11,179 nt of DNA from Burkholderiaceae bacterium (GTDB lineage: Bacteria; Pseudomonadota; Gammaproteobacteria; Burkholderiales; Burkholderiaceae_C), in NCBI GenBank assembly GCA_029864165.1, contig JAOTTZ010000025.1, positions 1 to 11,179 of the forward strand. The letters run 5' to 3'. Positions 7,333-11,179 of the stretch are shown here, piece by piece (position 1 is the stretch's first letter; each line of letters starts with the position of its first letter). The position numbers were made by a program, and so were the translations under genes. Under the pieces are notes generated by a model. The model saw nothing but the letters and a program-made list of their open reading frames with translations, was not told where the DNA came from and did not search any database.

Positions 7333-8124
7333 AACGACCAGAGCTTACTGCGTTACAGCCGCCATCTGCTATTGACCGAGTGGAGTGAAGACGTTCAGGC
7401 TCGGCTGGCGAGGTCTCGTGTTCTGGTCGTAGGTATGGGAGGGTTGGGGTGCACAGCCACCCAGTTCTTGGCCTCTGCGGGGGTGGGGGAACTCATCATC
7501 AGCGACGACGATACTGTCGAACTCTCTAATCTGCAACGGCAAGTGCTGCATGACATTTCCTCACTGGGGTTACCGAAAGTCGAATCGGCGCAGAAGCGAC
7601 TTACTGCTATTAATCCCGAAGTCTCTATTACACCGCTAGCGCTGCGTATGGACGGGCAAAAGCTTGGACACTGGATAGGACAAGTAGATCTGGTTCTCGA
7701 TTGCAGCGATAACTTTGCTACGCGACTCGCCGTTAATGCTGCCTGCGTGGCGGCTAAAGTTCCGCTGGTGGTTGGCACTGCGGTCCAATTTCAAGGGCAG
7801 CTGCTGGTCATCGATCCTCGTCTGGAGGGCAGTCCGTGTTATCACTGCTTGTTTCCTAGCGGGAGTACGCTGGGAGACCAGCCTTGTGCCACGATGGGAG
7901 TGTTCGCTCCGCTGGTCGGAGTAGTGGGTTGCCTACAAGCAAGCTGCGCGCTAAAGCTTTTAGGCGGCCTCAGTGGTCAAGATGTAGGAGTTTTGAGCCT
8001 TTGGAATCTTGCACAAAATATTTCGCACCGGATCAATGTTCCACCAGACCTACGCTGTCCGGTCTGTAGTGTTAAACGGAATGGCACTTACTTAAGCCGC
8101 TTCATGTTCGAACCGAGGGCATGA
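7330..8124 (+). CDS. moeB: Molybdopterin-synthase adenylyltransferase (MoeB/ThiF family, E1-like)
   Basis: This 264-residue protein is a ubiquitin-activating-like enzyme that adenylylates the C-terminal glycine of a small sulfur-carrier protein: MoaD for MoeB, ThiS for ThiF. Visible features are RYSRHLLL at the start (8-15), the nucleotide-binding GMGGLG (35-40), the SNLQRQVLH block (66-74) and the catalytic aspartate in DCSDN (D127). Zinc ligands are CxxC pairs at C170/C173 and C243/C246. C186, before a GVFAPLVGVVG block, sits where MoeB and ThiF have a cysteine. Length fits MoeB (249 in E. coli) with a short C-terminal tail and no rhodanese domain. The molybdenum neighbours favour MoeB, but ThiF cannot be excluded because one enzyme serves both pathways in some bacteria. 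No moaD or thiS is in the window, and no strong ribosome binding site is seen. Confidence 0.8.
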   Translation: MNDQSLLRYSRHLLLTEWSEDVQARLARSRVLVVGMGGLGCTATQFLASAGVGELIISDDDTVELSNLQRQVLHDISSLGLPKVESAQKRLTAINPEVSITPLALRMDGQKLGHWIGQVDLVLDCSDNFATRLAVNAACVAAKVPLVVGTAVQFQGQLLVIDPRLEGSPCYHCLFPSGSTLGDQPCATMGVFAPLVGVVGCLQASCALKLLGGLSGQDVGVLSLWNLAQNISHRINVPPDLRCPVCSVKRNGTYLSRFMFEPRA

Positions 8125-8237
8125 GCAATTGAAGAGGAAGGAGTAGGCTGACCAAGGATTGATAGGATGGGTATTACGAAGCACCCAAACCATTTTGCCA
8201 AAGGCCAGCCACCACGGATCGTAATACTCGAAGCGCT

Positions 8238-8438
8238 TTGCATCAAGGTCGAGCCAGCATGGAACGCCGGGCGAGATCGACCCAGGCTGTAGAGTTTTTC
8301 AACGTGCTGACGAGTCCGGAGTTGCTTGAGACGACCGAAGCGCTGCTGCCCGAGCACCGTGAGCGGCTGTATCCGCCGACGGTGACGCTGTCGATGTACA
8401 TGCGCCAGGTGCTGGAGGCCGATGGTTCGTGCCAGAAA
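8238..8438 (+). pseudogene. Truncated IS4-like transposase, N-terminal fragment
   Basis: The frame opens at TTG 8238 (an ATG follows at 8259) and encodes about 67 residues like the N terminus of IS4-type transposases common in Betaproteobacteria. Recognisable parts are RARSTQAVEFFNVLTSPEL, then EALLPEHRERLYPPTVTLSM, then MRQVLEADGSCQK. After CQK the family pattern stops abruptly. The downstream frame stays open for a while but reads as the antisense of another gene. The catalytic DDE residues, which lie much further on in such transposases, are absent, so this cannot be active. Family assignment is from recall of the protein pattern, not a search. It sits between moeB and the response regulator and marks past transposition at this border. 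Confidence 0.62.
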
Positions 8439-8552
8439 GAGCTGCCGGTCGAGCATGGTCTTGAACGACACACATTTGTACTTGGCGCTGTGCTCGTGGT
8501 TGTGTTTCTTGAGGGTTGCCCCGAGCACGCGGAGGTAGTCTGGCGTGCCCAT
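8436..8552 (-). pseudogene. Possible integrase/recombinase N-terminal fragment
   Basis: On the minus strand an ATG with first base 8552 starts a frame of about 38 residues: MGTPDYLRVLGATLKKHNHE followed by HSAKYKCVSFKTMLDRQLFL. The basic, helix-like character and the SFKTMLDRQLFL ending resemble the N-terminal SAM-like domain of phage-type integrases in Proteobacteria. The resemblance ends at the same point where the transposase fragment on the other strand ends, near 8436-8441. Beyond it the frame is antisense to the transposase. The frame is also open upstream to 8651, so the start could be earlier. There is no catalytic domain (no R-H-R-Y part), so any such gene is dead. The assignment is tentative and from memory of the family. 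Confidence 0.35.
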
Positions 8553-8632
8553 GGGCAGGCGCGCAAGAACGATATCTGGATCAGAAGGCGAGCCTGCCGA
8601 GGCGCGCACCGAATGAGTGCTGGCAGTTGGCA

Positions 8633-8658
8633 AGCCACAGGAATCAGCCACAGGAATC
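8633..8658. repeat. 13-base perfect tandem duplication
   Basis: The 13-mer AGCCACAGGAATC occurs twice in direct tandem, at 8633-8645 and 8646-8658, with no mismatch. It lies in the non-coding scar upstream of the response regulator, about 85 bases before that gene's start codon. It may be slippage, a target-site duplication brought together by excision of an element, or a paired binding site. The sequence alone does not decide between these. Confidence 0.85.
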
Positions 8659-8702
8659 GGCGTGGACGTTACCGGGGCGCGGCGTTAAGCTACCATGCTG
8701 GC

Positions 8703-8732
8703 TTGACAGACACCATGACAACGCTGAGCGAT
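8703..8732 (+). promoter_or_regulatory. Possible promoter for the two-component operon
   Basis: A perfect TTGACA lies at 8703-8708, about 35 bases before the response-regulator start codon. At a spacing of 17-18 bases the -10 position would be GAGCGA or AGCGAT (8726-8732), a poor match to TATAAT. The site is in the right place for transcription of the regulator-kinase pair but may be chance or may need an activator. No strong alternative was seen in the stretch. Confidence 0.2.
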
Positions 8733-8743
8733 TTCGTTTAACG

Positions 8744-9484
8744 ATGAACGTCCTGCTGATTGACGACCATCCGTTGATGCTGTCGGCCCTGGAGTCGGTG
8801 ATCAAAGGGCTGGGTGACGATGTGACAGTGGTCGGTGCTTCCAGTGCCGGTTCTGCGCGCGAGTCGCTGCGCGAAAGAAGCGACCACGACCTGGTGTTGC
8901 TCGACCTGCATCTGGGCGACGCCGACGGCTTTGATCTGCTGGTCGAGTTGCGTGCCAAGTACCCGGCGCTGCCGGTCGTTGTGCTGTCAGCGTCTGACCG
9001 TGCCAGCGACGTGATTCGCGCCATCGATCTGGGTGCCATGGGATTTGTGCCCAAGCGCGCCAGCAACGAAACGCTATTTGAAGCGTTGCACCTGGTGATG
9101 TCGGGTGGCATCTACGTGCCGCCGATGACCATGGGCTCCGAGAAGAGCCACATCACGAAGGTCAAAGGCGATACCGACCCTGGCTACAAGCGCGTCGTAG
9201 GCGTGGAGGCTGGCGGCACGCCACCGCCGCCAACGCTGGCCGGAATCGGTCTGACGCCGCGCCAGACCGAGGTATTGCTCTTGCTGCTCCAGGGCAAACC
9301 GAACAAGCTGATCGCGCGCGAGTTGGACTTGTCGGTCGAGACGGTCAAGGACCACGTCGCCGCTGTGCTGCGCGCGCTCAACGTGACCTCACGCACGCAG
9401 GCGGTGCTTGCAGTCAGCCAGATGACGCAAGAACAGGGGAGTATCCAAGTCTGGCGAGGCAGCACCATCAAGTCAAACCTGTGA
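8744..9484 (+). CDS. Two-component response regulator, NarL/FixJ (LuxR) type
   Basis: This is a 246-residue transcription factor with an N-terminal receiver domain (about 1-120) and a C-terminal LuxR-type helix-turn-helix (about 168-225). In the receiver, D7/D8 form the acidic pocket, D54 in LVLLDLHLGDADG is the phosphorylation site, S82 is the switch residue and K104 the conserved lysine. The DNA-binding part begins LTPRQTEVLLLLLQGKPNKL and continues IARELDLSVETVKDHVAAVL. The linker (about 131-166) is longer than usual and contains a run of four prolines. The frame is open from 8516, but the ATG at 8744 gives the canonical receiver start, so I used it. Its stop overlaps the start of the kinase gene, its likely partner. 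Target genes are unknown. The nearby nar genes are only a possibility. Confidence 0.9.
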   Translation: MNVLLIDDHPLMLSALESVIKGLGDDVTVVGASSAGSARESLRERSDHDLVLLDLHLGDADGFDLLVELRAKYPALPVVVLSASDRASDVIRAIDLGAMGFVPKRASNETLFEALHLVMSGGIYVPPMTMGSEKSHITKVKGDTDPGYKRVVGVEAGGTPPPPTLAGIGLTPRQTEVLLLLLQGKPNKLIARELDLSVETVKDHVAAVLRALNVTSRTQAVLAVSQMTQEQGSIQVWRGSTIKSNL

Positions 9485-11179
9485 CTGACGCACTGCCCGT
9501 GGCCGACCCGTTGGGCCGAAACAGTGCGCCGGAGTTGGCGGTATTGCGTGACAAGGCGCAAGCTATGTTCGCCTACAACGACGTATCGCTGGTGGCCAAC
9601 CTGGTCGGTGCCGTGATTCTCGTGTCCATGTTCGCGGCAGTTTCCAGCGTCGCGAAACTGACCGCCTGGGGCGGGTTGTTCGCATTGTTGTGGACGGCGC
9701 GCGGGTTGTTGGCCCGGGCCTATGCCCGCAGCCGCCCCGACAGCGCGGCGCAATACCGCCGCTGGCTGCTGCGCTGGAACGCTGGTACCTTGCTCTCGGG
9801 GGCGATGTGGGGTCTGGCCGCTTGGATATTCTGGGACGACGGGAAGGCGCCTCAGCAAGTGGCGTTGGTACTCATCATCTACAGCTATTGCGTCGCCTGC
9901 GTGCCCATTCTGGCGCCGCAGTTTCCCTACTTTCTCGCTTACCTGACATTGCAGCTATTGCCGCTGACTGCGCGTGTGGCCATGCCGGGCACTGCGCTGG
10001 ACTTGCAGCTCGCCGGCGCGATGATGCTCACACTCGGCTTGACCATTTTTTTCGGGAGCAGTTACCGGACCGCCTTTAACAAGGTCGTCCACTTGAAGCT
10101 GCGCACTGCGCTATTGCTAGACCAGTTGCGAGACGAAAAGGCGGTGTCCGACGTTGCGCGGCAAGCGGCCGAAGTCGCCAACCGCGCCAAAACGCAGTTC
10201 TTTGCTGCCGCGAGCCACGACCTGCGCCAACCGCTGCACGCCGTGAGTCTTTTCGCCGAGGCATTACGCCAGCGCAGCGAAGACGACGAGGTAATCAAGC
10301 TTGTCAACAGCATCAACGCATCGATCTATGCACTCGACGGCTTGTTCTCCGAGCTGCTCGACATTACCCGCATCGATGCCGGTGGGGTAGAAGTCAAACC
10401 GGTTGACTTTGCCATCGCCGAGATCTACCGCAAGCTGCGCTTGCATTTCGAACCCGCCGCGTTCGAAAAAGGCTTGGCACTTCGCTTTCGCGGTGAGCAC
10501 CAGCACGTTCACGCCGATCCGTTGCTGGTCGAACGCATTTTGCGCAACTTGGTCAGCAACGCTATCCGCTACACCAACGATGGCGGCATATTGGTCAGTT
10601 GCCGCCGCCGCGGTGACCGCCTGCGCATACAGGTGTGGGACACCGGTCGGGGCATCGGCGATCAAGAGCAGCAGCGGGTCTTTGAAGAGTTCTACCAGCC
10701 GGGCAACACCGCAGCACTGGCGCCTGACCAAAAGAAAGGTCTGGGTCTGGGTTTGGCCATCGTCAAACGTTTGGCCAGCCTGATGAACGCACCGCTCAGC
10801 TTGCAGTCAGTGCCCGGGCGGGGGACGGTTTTCACACTCGAGGTGTCGGTGGGCAAGGCGGTTCCGGCAACCGAGATCAGTGCGGTCGCAAAAGCGCCGG
10901 TTAACCTGACGCTGGGCGGCAAGGTCATTGTGGTGGTCGAAGACGAACCCGCGGTACGCAGTGGCCTGGAGATATTGCTGAAAGACTGGGGCGCGCAGGT
11001 GCTGTCTTTCGATACGGTTGCCGCGTCGACACAGTGGGCGTGCCGCGTCGATCCGATACTCGGCGCGCCGCATTTGCTGATTGTGGATTACCGGCTTGAA
11101 AACGGCCATACAGGTGTAGAGGCGATACACGCACTGCGGGCATTTTTTGGCCGCTCGTTGCCCGCCATCATGATCACTG
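9481..11179 (+). CDS. Membrane hybrid sensor histidine kinase (3' end outside window)
   Basis: The frame starts at GTG 9481, overlapping the response-regulator stop by 4 bases, and stays open to the window end (566 codons visible). The N-terminal 195 or so residues hold about six hydrophobic segments (near 37-56, 59-77, 100-118, 125-145, 148-163 and 172-190), with no obvious periplasmic domain. A helical stretch leads into the HisKA dimerisation domain with FFAAASHDLRQPLHAV, phospho-acceptor H246. The ATPase domain shows the N-box NLVSNAIRYT (N360), G1 box DTGRGIG (387-393) and GLGLGLAIVKRL. A receiver domain begins near 481, with VVVEDEP (E487/D488) and phospho-acceptor D536 in LLIVDYRLENG. 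The kinase probably phosphorylates the adjacent regulator. The sensed signal is unknown. A start at the internal ATG (9565) would also leave all membrane segments intact. Confidence 0.88.
   Translation, partial: MTDALPVADPLGRNSAPELAVLRDKAQAMFAYNDVSLVANLVGAVILVSMFAAVSSVAKLTAWGGLFALLWTARGLLARAYARSRPDSAAQYRRWLLRWNAGTLLSGAMWGLAAWIFWDDGKAPQQVALVLIIYSYCVACVPILAPQFPYFLAYLTLQLLPLTARVAMPGTALDLQLAGAMMLTLGLTIFFGSSYRTAFNKVVHLKLRTALLLDQLRDEKAVSDVARQAAEVANRAKTQFFAAASHDLRQPLHAVSLFAEALRQRSEDDEVIKLVNSINASIYALDGLFSELLDITRIDAGGVEVKPVDFAIAEIYRKLRLHFEPAAFEKGLALRFRGEHQHVHADPLLVERILRNLVSNAIRYTNDGGILVSCRRRGDRLRIQVWDTGRGIGDQEQQRVFEEFYQPGNTAALAPDQKKGLGLGLAIVKRLASLMNAPLSLQSVPGRGTVFTLEVSVGKAVPATEISAVAKAPVNLTLGGKVIVVVEDEPAVRSGLEILLKDWGAQVLSFDTVAASTQWACRVDPILGAPHLLIVDYRLENGHTGVEAIHALRAFFGRSLPAIMIT

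Larger units (their letters stand above)
8125..8743. other. Gene-poor scar with mobile-element remnants
   Basis: This 619-base stretch between moeB and the response regulator contains no intact gene. From left to right it holds a short unassigned stretch, an IS4-like transposase 5' fragment, a fragment resembling an integrase N terminus on the opposite strand, a 13-base tandem duplication, and a possible promoter before the response regulator. Near the left end, GTATTACG (8171-8178) and CGTAATAC (8220-8227) form an 8-base inverted repeat with a 41-base loop. Whether this relates to an element end is unknown. No clear terminator (stem plus T run) follows moeB. It reads as the leftover of repeated insertions and deletions. 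Confidence 0.6.

Noticed and set aside
8092-8300. Minus-strand open frame with an aromatic-rich stretch (DPWWLAFGKMVW) across the moeB end and the transposase start.
   Set aside because: It is antisense to the end of moeB and to the transposase fragment, has no convincing start, and I do not recognise a family. It is probably a shadow, though the 8130-8237 part has no competing gene.
8516-8743. Upstream extension of the response-regulator frame to 8516.
   Set aside because: The extra 76 codons resemble no receiver N terminus, cross the mobile-element remnant and the tandem repeat, and the ATG at 8744 gives the normal receiver start.
8744-11179. Calling the two-component pair narL/narX.
   Set aside because: The kinase lacks the NarX/NarQ periplasmic sensor and HAMP layout and has a fused receiver, so a nar name is not supported by sequence.

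Overview
The window looks like a chromosomal segment of a denitrifying or nitrate-respiring betaproteobacterium, most like Burkholderiales. This rests on the style of the NarGHJI proteins, the GC-rich codon use, and a cytoplasmic parvulin gene following narI. No rRNA, tRNA, CRISPR array or replication origin is visible, and the species cannot be named from the sequence alone.

Layout. Positions 2-4103 (+) hold the distal part of a respiratory nitrate reductase operon: the 3' end of narG, then narH, narJ, narI and a parvulin-type peptidyl-prolyl isomerase. The genes overlap by 4 bases or lie 3-9 bases apart. Positions 4127-7323 (-) hold a convergent molybdenum operon read modA, modB, modC, mogA. 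Its last gene ends 23 bases from the end of the isomerase gene. moeB (7330-8124, +) starts 6 bases from modA, on the opposite strand. Positions 8125-8743 hold no intact gene. They carry the 5' end of an IS4-like transposase gene joined head-to-head to what looks like the start of a phage-type integrase gene, then a 13-base tandem duplication. Positions 8744-11179 (+) encode a NarL/FixJ-type response regulator and, overlapping it by 4 bases, a membrane-bound hybrid sensor histidine kinase that runs off the end of the window.

How the genes work together. NarGHI is the membrane-bound nitrate reductase: NarG carries bis-MGD molybdenum cofactor, NarH the Fe-S clusters, NarI the haems and quinol site. 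NarJ is the chaperone for cofactor insertion, and the isomerase may help folding. ModABC imports molybdate, MogA adenylylates molybdopterin, and MoeB activates the small subunit of molybdopterin synthase. The first 8.1 kb is therefore an enzyme next to part of its metal and cofactor supply. The two-component pair lies beyond the mobile-element debris. Its link to nitrate is not shown by the sequence.

No clearly new system was found. The observations most worth checking are the isomerase inside the nar operon, the 6-base divergent modA/moeB start region, the double-truncation junction near 8430-8441, and the kinase/regulator pair of unknown stimulus.
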